DNA of 64,000 nucleotides, taken from positions 2,761,796 to 2,825,795 of the forward strand of contig NZ_FOXJ01000001.1 in assembly GCF_900115685.1 (NCBI RefSeq), read 5' to 3'. The position numbers and the translations under genes were made by a program. The notes beneath the pieces were generated by a model. The model searched no databases. It had not been told where the DNA came from and saw only the letters and a list, made by a program, of their open reading frames with translations. Positions 50,356-59,240 of this stretch are shown here, one piece after another (within the stretch, counting starts at the first letter, position 1; each line of letters begins with the position of its first letter). The DNA comes from Variovorax sp. 770b2 (GTDB lineage: Bacteria > Pseudomonadota > Gammaproteobacteria > Burkholderiales > Burkholderiaceae_C).

Positions 50356-51710
50356 GCGAGGCGATGTTGCGCGCCCTGGGTGCGGGTGCCACGGCGGCGG
50401 CCTACACGGCGCTCTGTCTTGCCGTCTATGCGCGCCAGCGGCGGCGGCGCACGGCGGCCGTCCGCGAGGCGGCGTCGCTCTCGGCCAACGGCGACACCGC
50501 CCCCACCCTTGTGCTGTTCGCAAGCCAGACCGGCCAGGCAGAGACGATCGCCTGGCAGACGGCGCGGCAGCTGCGTGCGGCGGGCACGTCGGTGCGCGTG
50601 ATGGAGCTCAACGCCCTGGACGCCGCCACGCTCGGTTCCGCGAGCCGGGCGCTCTTCGTGGCCAGCACGTACGGTGAAGGCGATGCGCCCGACAGCGCCA
50701 GCGTGTTCGCCGAACGCGTGATGGGCTCGCCTGTCACCCTGCCTTCGCTTCGCTATGCCGTGCTGGCACTGGGCGACCGCCAGTACAAGAACTTTTGCGG
50801 CTTCGGCCGCGCGCTCGACGCGTGGCTGCATGCGGCGGGCGCGAGCCGCGACTTCGAATGCATGGAGGTCGACAACAGCGATCCGGTCGCGCTGGCCGCC
50901 TGGCAGGTCCGGTGGGGCGACGCTGCCATCGACCATGAAGATCCGGCCGGCGCATTCGCGCCATGGCGGCTTGCCAGGCGTGAGCTGCTCAACGCCGGCA
51001 GTGCCGGTGCGCCAGTCTTCCAGTTGGGCCTGGTGCCGCAAGCGGGTGCGATACCCCCATGGGCTTCCGGCGACCTGGTGCAGATCGCCGTTGCGAGCGA
51101 TCCGGCACGGCCGCGCGACTACTCGATCGCTTCGCTGCCTACTGACGGCCAATTGCAGTTGCTGGTGCGGCAGGAGCAGCATCCCGACGGCACCCTTGGC
51201 ACCGCGTCGGGCCTGCTCACCTCGACGCTCGCGGTCGGCGACACCGTCGCACTGCGCCTGCAAGCACATCGCACCTTCCGCCTCGACGGCAACGAGACAC
51301 GGCCGCTCATCCTCATCGGCAACGGCACCGGGCTGGCTGGCCTGCGCGCCCATCTGCGCGCCCGCGCGGCGGCAGGTCGGTGCGACAACTGGCTGGTGTT
51401 CGGCGAGCGGCAGGCGGCCCACGACTTCCTGTGCCGCGAGGAGATCGAAGCCTGGCAGGCCAGCGGAGTGCTGGGGCGGCTCGACATGGTGTTTTCGCGC
51501 GACCAACCCGAACGTCTCTACGTGCAGCATCGGCTGCTGCAATCGGCCGATGCGTTGCGCGCGTGGCTGCACAACGGCGCGGCGGTCTACGTGTGCGGGA
51601 GCCTCCAAGGCATGGCGTCGGGGGTGGACGCGGCACTGCGGCAGATTGCCGGTGAATCGCTTTGGAGCGACCTGTTGGCGTCGGGACGCTATCGCCGCGA
51701 CGTCTACTGA
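50352..51710 (+). CDS. Flavodoxin/FNR-type NADPH flavoreductase (CysJ-like, membrane-anchored)
   Basis: 452 residues from ATG 50352 at an ATGA overlap with apbE. An N-terminal membrane helix (ALGAGATAAAYTALCLAVYA then RQRRRR) places the rest in the cytosol. Residues ~52-190 are a flavodoxin domain (VLFASQTGQAETIAWQTA, STYGEGDAPDSA). Residues ~220-452 are FAD/NADP domains (RPRDYSIASLP, LIGNGTGLAGLRAHL, CGSLQGMASGVDAAL). Feeds electrons from NADPH to the PepSY protein. Close to sulfite reductase alpha subunit, but no CysI partner is here. Confidence 0.88.
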   Translation: MSEAMLRALGAGATAAAYTALCLAVYARQRRRRTAAVREAASLSANGDTAPTLVLFASQTGQAETIAWQTARQLRAAGTSVRVMELNALDAATLGSASRALFVASTYGEGDAPDSASVFAERVMGSPVTLPSLRYAVLALGDRQYKNFCGFGRALDAWLHAAGASRDFECMEVDNSDPVALAAWQVRWGDAAIDHEDPAGAFAPWRLARRELLNAGSAGAPVFQLGLVPQAGAIPPWASGDLVQIAVASDPARPRDYSIASLPTDGQLQLLVRQEQHPDGTLGTASGLLTSTLAVGDTVALRLQAHRTFRLDGNETRPLILIGNGTGLAGLRAHLRARAAAGRCDNWLVFGERQAAHDFLCREEIEAWQASGVLGRLDMVFSRDQPERLYVQHRLLQSADALRAWLHNGAAVYVCGSLQGMASGVDAALRQIAGESLWSDLLASGRYRRDVY

Positions 51711-51810
51711 GGCCGTTTTCCAGGCCGCCGGGACGGTTCCTGCAGTTGCTCGGGAACAACAAAACTGCGAACTTTTAAGTTAAACGCCATGGCAGTGAGT
51801 CCAAAGTTAT

Positions 51811-51831
51811 TGCGAAACACTATCATTCGCA
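51811..51831 (+). promoter_or_regulatory. Fur-box-like palindrome before the TonB receptor
   Basis: TGCGAA and TTCGCA flank ACACTATCA, forming an inverted repeat (51811-51831) that matches the Fur consensus in 11 of 19 positions by eye. The receptor ATG is 112 bases on. Confidence 0.5.
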
Positions 51832-51942
51832 CCGCTTTGCATCCGCTGCAAATCAACTCACCCAGCCAGTCCGCCTGCGTCGCTAGAGCACCCGGACATC
51901 GCCAGTCGAGTTCTCCCTGCCGCCCCTTTCGGAGATAACTAC

Positions 51943-54321
51943 ATGGCCTATATCAAAAGCCGCAAACACGCCGTCGCGCGCGCCGTTCCCCGCCTCTCCG
52001 GCGCTGCTGCCGCCACGCTGATGGCCATTGCGGCCCCCGCCGCATTCGCCCAAGCCGGCGCCTCGCTGCCTGAAATCCGCGTGCAGGACACTCCTGCAGC
52101 CGACTACAAGGCCGACACCTCGGCCAATCCCAAATTCACCGCGCCGCTGCTGAACACGCCGCAAACCGTCCAGGTGATCAAGGAACAGGTCATCCGCGAA
52201 CAGGGCGCTACGACGCTGACCGAAGCGCTGCGCAACACGCCCGGCGTGGGCACCTTCTTCCTCGGGGAGAACGGCAACACGAACACCGGCGACGCCGTCT
52301 TCATGCGCGGCTTCGACAGTTCGAGCAGCATTTTCGTCGACGGTATTCGCGACCTCGGCTCGATCTCGCGCGACGTGTTCAACATCGAGCAGGTCGAAGT
52401 CGTGAAGGGCCCGTCGGGCACCGACGTGGGCCGCACCTCGCCCACCGGCTACATCAACCTCGTCACCAAGAAGCCGAAGCTCGAAGACAGCTTCGTGGGC
52501 TCGATCGGTTTCGGCAGCGCCGACTACAAGCGCGGCAGCATCGACTGGAACAAGTCCCTCAGCAGCGACAACGGCATCGGCGCCGCATTCCGCCTGAACG
52601 CCGTGGTGGAAGACGCGGGCGTTGTGGGCCGCGACTTCGTCAAGAACAAGCACACGGCCATCGCACCGTCCATCGCGCTTGGCCTGAATTCGCCCACGCG
52701 CTTCTACTTCGACTACCTGCACGTGGACCAGGACAACGTCCCCGACGGCGGCGTGCCGACCATCGGCCTGCCCAGCTACTCGAACCCCGATCCGACGGCA
52801 CTCGGCGCACGTCGCCGCAGCTTCCTGAACTACGCCGCGCCGGTCGATCCCAAGAATTTCTACGGCACGGCCTACGACTTCAACAAGGTGACGGCGGACA
52901 TGTTCACCGCGCGCGTCGAGCACGACTTCACGCCCGACGTCACGCTGCGCAACACCACGCGCTACGCCAAGACGAAGCAGGACTACATGCTGACGTCGTT
53001 CATGCTCGGCGGCCTCACGGCCACCGGTGCGCGGCCAGCGACTGGCACGGCGTTCCTCGATACGCCGGTTCCCGGCCTGCCCTCCACCTGGTCGGTCACA
53101 CGCAACTCGCCGACCAACAAGAACCAGGAAAACACGATCTTCGTCAACCAGACGAACGTGACCGCCAAGTTCGACACCGGCGGCGTGAGCCACTCGCTCA
53201 GCGCGGGCGTCGAACTCATTCGGGAAGAGCAGACGAACCTGGGCTACTTCGCTCCCGGCGCCACGTTCAACGGCAAGGTCGTGCAGAACGGCGCCTGGCC
53301 GGCCGCGAACCTCTACGCGCCCAACCCCTATGTCAACGGCTACAGCCGCATCCAGAGCGGCGCCGACAGCAAGGGCGTGACCAACACCGTCGGCCTCTAT
53401 GCCTTCGACACGGTCAAGCTCAACGAGCAGTGGCAGATCACGGGCGGCCTGCGCTTCGACCACTACAACACCTCGTTCCAGGGCTCGACGCTGTCGACCG
53501 CGACGACCAATCCGGGCCTGCCGGTCGGCACGCTCGTGCCTTCGTCGCTCAAGCTCTCGGACAACCTGTTCACCGGCAAGATCGGCGTGGTCTACAAGCC
53601 CGCGAAGAACGGCAGCATCTACGCGGCCTATGGCACGTCGGCCCAACCGCCGGGCGGCGCGAACTTCTCGCTGTCGGCCGCCGGCTCGGGCAACAGCGCC
53701 GCGCGCACCGACTTCCTGCCGCAGAAGGCCAAGACCTTCGAAGTCGGCACGAAGTGGGACGTGATGAACGACAAGCTGTCGCTGACCGGCGCGATCTATC
53801 GCACGGACGTGAGCAACGAAGTGGTGCAGGACCCGACCAACACGGCGGCCTTCTACCAGAGCGGCAAGAAGCGCGTTCAGGGCATCGAGTTGGGCCTGGC
53901 GGGCAGCATCACCGAGCGCTGGGGCGTGACGGCCGGGTTCACGACGATGGACACGAAGGTCCAGAACGGCCCGAACGTCACGGCCGACGGCACGAACGTG
54001 CTGGTCTACACCCCGAAGAACGCCTTCACGGCCTGGACCACCTACCAGTTTCCGTTCGGCCTGACCATCGGCGGCGGCGCGCGCTACAACGGCAAGCTGC
54101 ATCGCGGTACCGACGGCGCGGTGGGCACGCCGCTGTACATCGACTCGTATTGGGTGTTCGACGCCATGGCGTCCTACCGCATCAACAAGAACGTCGATGT
54201 CCAGCTGAACATCTCCAACCTGTTCGACAAGCAGTACGCAGCAGCCATCAACAAGAGCGGCTACCGCTACACGCCGGGGACGCCCCGTTCGGCAAAGATC
54301 ACCGCGAACTTCGCGTTCTGA
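51943..54321 (+). CDS. TonB-dependent siderophore receptor (Fiu-like catecholate type)
   Basis: 792 residues. Signal peptide (LSGAAAATLMAIAAPAAFAQ), a likely TonB box at LPEIRVQD (~42-50), plug domain with TPQTVQVIKEQVIREQGATT and MRGFDSSSSIFVDGIRD, then a 22-strand barrel ending in the C-terminal Phe (KITANFAF). The plug resembles catecholate receptors Fiu/PiuA. Imports iron-siderophore complexes at the outer membrane. Followed by a PiuC gene. Confidence 0.95.
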   Translation: MAYIKSRKHAVARAVPRLSGAAAATLMAIAAPAAFAQAGASLPEIRVQDTPAADYKADTSANPKFTAPLLNTPQTVQVIKEQVIREQGATTLTEALRNTPGVGTFFLGENGNTNTGDAVFMRGFDSSSSIFVDGIRDLGSISRDVFNIEQVEVVKGPSGTDVGRTSPTGYINLVTKKPKLEDSFVGSIGFGSADYKRGSIDWNKSLSSDNGIGAAFRLNAVVEDAGVVGRDFVKNKHTAIAPSIALGLNSPTRFYFDYLHVDQDNVPDGGVPTIGLPSYSNPDPTALGARRRSFLNYAAPVDPKNFYGTAYDFNKVTADMFTARVEHDFTPDVTLRNTTRYAKTKQDYMLTSFMLGGLTATGARPATGTAFLDTPVPGLPSTWSVTRNSPTNKNQENTIFVNQTNVTAKFDTGGVSHSLSAGVELIREEQTNLGYFAPGATFNGKVVQNGAWPAANLYAPNPYVNGYSRIQSGADSKGVTNTVGLYAFDTVKLNEQWQITGGLRFDHYNTSFQGSTLSTATTNPGLPVGTLVPSSLKLSDNLFTGKIGVVYKPAKNGSIYAAYGTSAQPPGGANFSLSAAGSGNSAARTDFLPQKAKTFEVGTKWDVMNDKLSLTGAIYRTDVSNEVVQDPTNTAAFYQSGKKRVQGIELGLAGSITERWGVTAGFTTMDTKVQNGPNVTADGTNVLVYTPKNAFTAWTTYQFPFGLTIGGGARYNGKLHRGTDGAVGTPLYIDSYWVFDAMASYRINKNVDVQLNISNLFDKQYAAAINKSGYRYTPGTPRSAKITANFAF

Positions 54322-54360
54322 TCCTTGCTGCCGGGCTCTCCCGGCACGGTGCGAAACTCG

Positions 54361-54392
54361 AGCCCCGGCCTCTCGCCGGGGCTTTTCTCTTT
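54361..54392 (+). terminator. Terminator between receptor and PiuC-like gene
   Basis: AGCCCCGGC (54361-54369), loop CTCTC, GCCGGGGCT (54375-54383), then TTTCTCTTT. PiuC is probably reached by read-through. Confidence 0.8.
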
Positions 54393-54408
54393 GCGGAGTG
54401 CCTGAAAA

Positions 54409-55089
54409 ATGATGCTGCATGTGCCCGACGTTCTGAGTCCCGACCAGGTGCGCGAAATGCGCGTGGCGCTGGATGCCACGAACTGGATCGATGGCCGCGA
54501 AACCGTGGGCGAACAGGGCGCGCAGGTCAAACGCAATCGGCAATTGCCGGAGTCGTCGCCCGTCGGCCGCGAACTCGCCAACACGGTACTGGCTGCGCTG
54601 GCGCGTCATTCGCTTTTCTTTTCAGCAGCGCTGCCCTCGCGCTTCGTCCCGCCGCTCTTCAACCGCTACGAGGGGGGCGAGCACTATGGCGTTCACGTCG
54701 ACGGTGCGGTCCGCGCGCTGCCAGGAAGCGGTCAGCAACTGCGCACGGACCTGTCATGCACGCTGTTCCTGTGCGACCCGGAGGACTACGACGGCGGGGA
54801 ACTCGAGGTGATCGATACCTACGGGTCGCACGAGGTCAAGCTGCCGGCTGGCGATCTCATTCTTTATCCGGCGAGCAGCCTGCATCGCGTTCACCCCGTG
54901 ACGCGCGGGGCGCGTGTTTGCTCGTTCTTCTGGCTTCAGAGCATGGTGCGCAACGACCAGCAACGCAGCATGCTGTTCGAACTCGACCAGAACATCCATA
55001 AATTGCGCGCCCGGCTCGGCGAATGCGAAGAGACGGTGGCGCTCACGGGCCACTATCACAACCTTTTGCGGCTCTGGTCGGAGGTGTAG
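54409..55089 (+). CDS. Fe(II)/2-oxoglutarate-dependent dioxygenase, PiuC/YbiX-like
   Basis: 226 residues. The 2-His-1-Asp metal site is H96-x-D98 (YGVHVDGAV) with H159 ([11 protein letters not shown]) and R166 for 2-oxoglutarate. [19 protein letters not shown] is the YbiX signature. Family members are Fur-controlled and encoded with catecholate receptors; their substrate is not established. Follows the receptor after a hairpin. Confidence 0.92.
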   Translation: MMLHVPDVLSPDQVREMRVALDATNWIDGRETVGEQGAQVKRNRQLPESSPVGRELANTVLAALARHSLFFSAALPSRFVPPLFNRYEGGEHYGVHVDGAVRALPGSGQQLRTDLSCTLFLCDPEDYDGGELEVIDTYGSHEVKLPAGDLILYPASSLHRVHPVTRGARVCSFFWLQSMVRNDQQRSMLFELDQNIHKLRARLGECEETVALTGHYHNLLRLWSEV

Positions 55090-55132
55090 CGGCTTGCCGA
55101 AATCCTCGCAAAGCCCAGTAACACCATAGTTA

Positions 55133-55162
55133 TTGCAAATGCGACGGATTCTTATTTATAAT
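55133..55162 (+). promoter_or_regulatory. Sigma-70 promoter of the bfd-like gene
   Basis: TTGCAA (55133-55138), 18 bases, TATAAT (55157-55162). The ATG is 40 bases on. No convincing Fur box overlaps it. Confidence 0.6.
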
Positions 55163-55201
55163 GAGGCGACCAACAGCCAGCCAACTGCCGCTTTCACAGC
55201 C

Positions 55202-55474
55202 ATGATCGTTTGCGTCTGCCGCCGAGTTTCCGACCGTGAAATCGCACGTCATGTGCGAGCCGGCATGACATTCGACGAAGTCCAATTCGAGCTGGGCGTG
55301 GCCACCCAGTGTGGCCAATGTGAAGGTTGTGCGCGCGATATCGTCGCGCAGTGCAGCGCTTCGCACCCGGTCGCCGCACTGAATCGCGAATCGGGTCCGA
55401 GGGCGATCCAGCTTGCCAGCTCCATCACGGAAAGCAAGGCATGGAACTCGTCTCGGCACTCGGCGGCAGCCTGA
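55202..55474 (+). CDS. bfd: Bacterioferritin-associated ferredoxin-like [2Fe-2S] protein
   Basis: 90 residues. C4-x-C6 near the start, then C37, C40 and C43 (ATQCGQCEGCARDI); C4, C6, C37 and C40 fit the Bfd [2Fe-2S] pattern. Bfd reduces bacterioferritin to release iron; bfr lies 8.5 kb upstream. The C-terminal ~35 residues are unlike the family and overlap a small ORF. Confidence 0.85.
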   Translation: MIVCVCRRVSDREIARHVRAGMTFDEVQFELGVATQCGQCEGCARDIVAQCSASHPVAALNRESGPRAIQLASSITESKAWNSSRHSAAA

Positions 55475-55515
55475 TCCTGGTTGCAGGCTCGGTCTGGTGG
55501 ATTTTTCGCAAGTAA
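55441..55515 (+). CDS. Possible 24-residue hydrophobic microprotein
   Basis: ATG 55441 to TAA 55515: a membrane-helix-like sequence (LGGSLILVAGSVWWIFRK) in a different frame to the end of bfd. It lies 63 bases before tonB. Could be chance; the compact hydrophobic core with basic end is the only support. Confidence 0.3.
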   Translation: MELVSALGGSLILVAGSVWWIFRK

Positions 55516-55578
55516 CGTCGTAGCGGTTTTGCTGCAATCGGGGCACGTTTTGCCGTCCCCGCACTCGAATGGTTGATC

Positions 55579-56274
55579 GTGTCTGACCGCTTTGCCCCCC
55601 CTCCCTCGGTTTTTGGCCTCTCGCGCAACGTCGTCATTGCGAGCGGTGTTGTCCTGTTTCACGCGGCGGCGCTCTGGGCCTTGCAAAGCGGCCTGCTGCG
55701 GCGGGCCGCCGAAGTGGTGATTCCGATTGAAATAATGAGCCAGTTCGTCGAGCCACCGAAGCCCAAGGTGGACCCGCCACCCCCGCCGCCCCCACCGCCG
55801 AAGGCGACCAAGTCGCCGCCTCCTCCGCGGCCGCAGGCCATTCGCGAGCCCAAGCCGACACCCGCGCCCTCCGCTCCGATCGGAACCACGGAACCACCGC
55901 CACCGCCCGCTCCTCCGGCACCAGAACCCGCCCCTCCGGCACCACCCTCGCCGCCGCCCGCACCACCCGCTGCGCCCAAGGTCGTCGAGATCACCGCCGC
56001 GCAAGCGCAGTGGCTGCGTAAACCCGCCCCTCGACGCCCTACCCTGAGCGACCGGCTCGGCGAATACGGCACCGTGGTCATCGCGGTCTATTTCACTCGA
56101 AATGGCACCGTGAGACGCACCGAGATCCAGAAATCCAGCGGCTACGACCGGCTGGACAAGGCAGCCCGTGATGCTGTCGCACTGTCCTCACTGACCGTGT
56201 CGCAACACCCCAACGCGAGCGAAGACACGCTTTTCATGCTTCCAGCGTCCATTATTTTTGATCAACCCAAGTAA
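55579..56274 (+). CDS. tonB: Energy transducer TonB
   Basis: 231 residues from GTG 55579. N-terminal anchor VVIASGVVLFHAAALWAL, a long Pro/Lys-rich spacer (~55-135), and C-terminal beta domain (YGTVVIAVYFTRNGTVRRTE, IQKSSGYDRLDKAARDAV). Couples proton-motive force from ExbBD to outer-membrane receptors. exbB starts 15 bases later. Confidence 0.94.
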   Translation: MSDRFAPPPSVFGLSRNVVIASGVVLFHAAALWALQSGLLRRAAEVVIPIEIMSQFVEPPKPKVDPPPPPPPPPKATKSPPPPRPQAIREPKPTPAPSAPIGTTEPPPPPAPPAPEPAPPAPPSPPPAPPAAPKVVEITAAQAQWLRKPAPRRPTLSDRLGEYGTVVIAVYFTRNGTVRRTEIQKSSGYDRLDKAARDAVALSSLTVSQHPNASEDTLFMLPASIIFDQPK

Positions 56275-56289
56275 CAAGAAGGCACTTCT

Positions 56290-57006
56290 ATGGACTCCCA
56301 ATTCGGCTTGATGAACGTCTGGAATCAGGGCGATTTCGTCACCAAGGCCGTCGCGGTGCTATTGATCGGCATGTCGCTGGCATCGTGGATCGTGATCGTC
56401 GTCAAGGCGCTCGACGTCATCAAGTACAAGCGCCTTGCAAAGCATTCGCAGGACTTCTGGCACAGCGAAGACTTCGCCACCGCGTTGAACAAGCTCGGCA
56501 AGGACGACAGCAACCCCTTCCGCGCGCTGGCGCTCGAAGGCCGCGAAGCGGCGGCACACCACCGCAACACCAAGGCTCACCTGCACGATGCGCTCGACGT
56601 GAGCGACTGGATCACGCGCGCGCTGCGCAATGGCATCGACGCGTTCACCGCTCGCCTTCAAACCGGCCTCGCCATCCTGGCGTCGGTGGGTTCCACGGCA
56701 CCTTTCATCGGCCTGTTCGGCACGGTGTGGGGCATCTATCACGCGCTGATGAGCATCGGCTCGGCCGGCCAGGCCACCATCGACAAGGTGGCAGGCCCGA
56801 TCGGCGAGGCGCTGATCATGACGGCGTTGGGCCTGGCAGTGGCGATTCCCGCCGTGCTCGGCTACAACGCATTGGTTCGCGGCAACAAGTTCGTGCTGAC
56901 CAAGCTCAACAGCTTTGCCCACGATCTGCACGCCTACTTTGTCACCGGCGCCCGCGTGCAAAGCGGTAGCGGCGATGCCATCGTGGTTCCGCTCAAGAAG
57001 GGCTGA
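56290..57006 (+). CDS. exbB: Biopolymer transport protein ExbB
   Basis: 238 residues. MotA/TolQ/ExbB fold: helix at VAVLLIGMSLASWIVIVVKA, then ASVGSTAPFIGLFGTVWGIYHALMSIG (split here as the conserved GLFGTVWGI segment) and a third helix with IGEALIMTALGLAVAIPAVL. Forms the proton channel with ExbD. Between tonB and exbD. Confidence 0.96.
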   Translation: MDSQFGLMNVWNQGDFVTKAVAVLLIGMSLASWIVIVVKALDVIKYKRLAKHSQDFWHSEDFATALNKLGKDDSNPFRALALEGREAAAHHRNTKAHLHDALDVSDWITRALRNGIDAFTARLQTGLAILASVGSTAPFIGLFGTVWGIYHALMSIGSAGQATIDKVAGPIGEALIMTALGLAVAIPAVLGYNALVRGNKFVLTKLNSFAHDLHAYFVTGARVQSGSGDAIVVPLKKG

Positions 57007-57011
57007 GCACC

Positions 57012-57425
57012 ATGGCCTTCGGAACACAAGACGAACCCGATGAGGTGATGAACGAGATCAACATGACGCCGCTGGTCGACGTCATGCTGGTGCTCCTGAT
57101 CATCTTCATCATCACCGTGCCGGTGATGAAGCACGCGGTCAACATCGACCTTCCTCGCGCCAGCAGCGAGCCCGAGCAGCCCAAGCCGCAGAACATCCTG
57201 TTCAGCGTCACGGCCGATGGAAGCTACTACTGGAACGAAACGAAGATCGACGATAGCGAATTGCCCAACCGCCTCGCCGCCGAAGCAGCCAAGGAGCCGC
57301 AACCCGAGTTGCATATCCGCGGCGACAAGGCCGTGCGCTATGAGCGTGTGGCCAAGGCCATGTCGGAAGCGCGGGAAGCGGGCGTGCGCAAGATCGGTTT
57401 CATCACAGAACCCGACGCGAAGTGA
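57012..57425 (+). CDS. exbD: Biopolymer transport protein ExbD
   Basis: 137 residues. One helix with the essential Asp in NMTPLVDVMLVLLIIFIITV, then a periplasmic domain (PELHIRGDKAVRYERVAKAM). Partner of ExbB in powering TonB. Starts 5 bases after exbB. Confidence 0.96.
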   Translation: MAFGTQDEPDEVMNEINMTPLVDVMLVLLIIFIITVPVMKHAVNIDLPRASSEPEQPKPQNILFSVTADGSYYWNETKIDDSELPNRLAAEAAKEPQPELHIRGDKAVRYERVAKAMSEAREAGVRKIGFITEPDAK

Positions 57426-57464
57426 TCTGAATTCGAAGCGTGTGAAAAAAATCAATCTTCGCGA

Positions 57465-57496
57465 TTGACTTCTTGTTGAGAATCATTATCATTCAC
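57465..57496 (+). promoter_or_regulatory. Promoter of hemP with overlapping Fur box
   Basis: TTGACT (57465-57470), 16 bases, TATCAT (57487-57492). The Fur-box match GAGAATCATTATCATTCAC (57478-57496) agrees with the consensus at 14 of 19 positions and covers the -10. The hemP ATG is 27 bases on. Confidence 0.75.
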
Positions 57497-57522
57497 TCAT
57501 CGCTTCGATACGGGAACTCCAA

Positions 57523-57735
57523 ATGCCAGCCACACCGAACGCCTTCACTGTTCTGAACCATCCTTCGCTCGACCAATCGGGTGGCGGTCATGCGTCGATC
57601 CAGGCATCGCGTCCGGTGCCGATGGTCGAAAGCACGGAGCTTCTCAAGGGAAGCAAGACCGTGGGCATCATGCACAACGGTTCGCTCTACCGGCTTCAAG
57701 CCACCAAACTCGGCAAGCTGATCCTGACCAAATAA
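57523..57735 (+). CDS. hemP: Hemin uptake protein HemP
   Basis: 70 residues. The C-terminal KTVGIMHNGSLYRLQATKLG then KLILTK is the HemP signature. HemP acts as a small regulator or helper of heme uptake genes. No heme receptor follows; the next gene is convergent. Confidence 0.92.
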   Translation: MPATPNAFTVLNHPSLDQSGGGHASIQASRPVPMVESTELLKGSKTVGIMHNGSLYRLQATKLGKLILTK

Positions 57736-57774
57736 GTCACCCAGCCCGCCCTTCGCGCAAGTTTCATCGTGGGG

Positions 57775-57811
57775 CGACTCAAGGAGATTCATCTCCGAAG
57801 GGTCGTTTTTT
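57775..57811 (+). terminator. Terminator of hemP
   Basis: CGAC (57775-57778) with GTCG (57802-57805), inner GGAGA-TTCA-TCTCC (57783-57796), then TTTTTT. Confidence 0.65.
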
Positions 57812-57867
57812 GCTAGCCAACGGTTCGCCGACTAGCCAAGCTTTTTTTCACGCTGAACGCTCCAAAG

Positions 57868-57895
57868 AAAACGCCGACCTCGAAGTCGGCGTTTT
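57868..57895. terminator. Bidirectional terminator before the heme-binding-like gene
   Basis: AAAACGCCGAC (57868-57878) pairs with GTCGGCGTTTT (57885-57895) across a CTCGAA loop. Confidence 0.8.
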
Positions 57896-57918
57896 GCTTT
57901 GTGCAGAGAGAGGAAGAC

Positions 57919-58326
57919 TCAGAGGCCGATCGCAGCGATGCCAGCCTTGGCAATCTGCGCGTCTTCGTTCGATTTCACGCCGCTCACGCCGACCGCGCCG
58001 ATGACTTGGCCATCCTTCACGATCGGCACGCCGCCTTCGAGCAGGCCCTTGAACGCAGGCGCCGTCAGGAACGCCGTGCGGCCGCCATTGATGATGTCTT
58101 CATAGACCTTGCTCTCGCGCCGGCCCAGGGCCGCCGTGTGTGCCTTAGCGGGGGCGATGTGCGAGGACACGGCCGCAGCGCCGTCAAGGCGTTGAAGCCA
58201 GAGCAGGTTGCCGGCATCGTCCGAGATCGCGATGGTCACGGCCCAGTTGTTCTTGAGGGCCTCGGCTTCGGCCGCTGCGGCGATGACCTTGACGTCGGCG
58301 AGTTCGAGGAATGATTTGGTCTTCAT
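57919..58326 (-). CDS. GlcG/HbpS-family heme-binding-like protein
   Basis: 135 residues. VTIAISDDAGNLLWLQRLDG, then SSHIAPAKAHTAALGRRESK and GGVPIVKDGQVIGAVGVSG are the GlcG/HbpS landmarks. Some members bind heme; others lie with cobalamin or glycolate genes. The adjacent hemP favours a heme-related role. No signal peptide. Confidence 0.88.
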   Translation of the reverse strand: MKTKSFLELADVKVIAAAAEAEALKNNWAVTIAISDDAGNLLWLQRLDGAAAVSSHIAPAKAHTAALGRRESKVYEDIINGGRTAFLTAPAFKGLLEGGVPIVKDGQVIGAVGVSGVKSNEDAQIAKAGIAAIGL

Positions 58327-58488
58327 GTTGAGCTCAGGTTGCGTAAAAACCCGACAGCATAACGGCCACTCGCCTCGAAACGCCCGGGCCGCTTAAGAAC
58401 AACCCCGATACGGTCTTTCAGGAGCCCTCCTCTTGCAGACACCTAGAATGCGCCCAACTGCGTAGCAGCAACCACAGGAGCTTCGGCC

Positions 58489-59190
58489 ATGAACGACCGC
58501 GTCACCACCCTCGACACTTCCACTGGCTACGGCCAGACGTTGCCGCAGGCGGAGCGCCAACGCGTCCTGCGCAACACCTACTGGCTGTTGGCACTGAGCA
58601 TGCTGCCCACCGTGCTGGGCGCCTGGCTCGGCGTGAGCACCGGCCTCACGCGCTCGCTCACCGGCGGACTCGGCCTGATCGTCTTCCTCGGCGGCGCATT
58701 CGGTTTCATGTTCGCCATCGAGAAGACCAAGAACTCGGCTGCCGGCGTACCGGTGCTGCTGGCCTTCACCTTCTTCATGGGCCTCATGCTCTCGCGCCTG
58801 ATCGCGATGGTGCTCGGCTTCAAGAACGGCTCCGAACTCGTCATGACGGCCTTCGGTGGCACGGCCGGCGTGTTCTTCGTGATGGCCTCTCTGGCCACCT
58901 TCATCAAGCGAGACCTGTCGGGCATGGGCAAGTTCCTGTTCGTCGGCGCGATGGTGCTGATGTTCGGCGCGATCATCAACGTGTTCGTCGGCTCGACCAC
59001 GGGCATGCTGGTCATCTCGGTGGCGGCCATCGGCATCTTCTCGGCCTACATGCTCTATGACCTCAAGCAGATCATGGACGGCGGCGAAACCAACTACATC
59101 ACCGCCACGCTGGCCCTGTACCTGGACCTGTTCAATGTGTTCCAGAGCCTGCTGGCGCTCTTGGGCATCTTCGGCGGCGAACGCGACTGA
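58489..59190 (+). CDS. Bax inhibitor-1/YccA family membrane protein
   Basis: 233 residues, seven helices. NTYWLLALSMLPTVLGAWLG starts the helical part, and the C-terminal IFSAYMLYDLKQIMDGGETN, NYITATLALYLDLFNVFQSL are the BI-1 signature with its Asp pair. Calcium-leak or stress-protease-linked roles are known for relatives. A terminator follows. Confidence 0.94.
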   Translation: MNDRVTTLDTSTGYGQTLPQAERQRVLRNTYWLLALSMLPTVLGAWLGVSTGLTRSLTGGLGLIVFLGGAFGFMFAIEKTKNSAAGVPVLLAFTFFMGLMLSRLIAMVLGFKNGSELVMTAFGGTAGVFFVMASLATFIKRDLSGMGKFLFVGAMVLMFGAIINVFVGSTTGMLVISVAAIGIFSAYMLYDLKQIMDGGETNYITATLALYLDLFNVFQSLLALLGIFGGERD

Positions 59191-59215
59191 GCGAGCGAAA
59201 ACAGCGCTCGAAAAC

Positions 59216-59240
59216 AAAGGGGCCCCGAGGGGCCCTTTTT
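59216..59240 (+). terminator. Terminator after the Bax-inhibitor-1 gene
   Basis: AAAGGGGCC (59216-59224) pairs with GGCCCTTT (59231-59238) and runs into T5. Confidence 0.7.
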
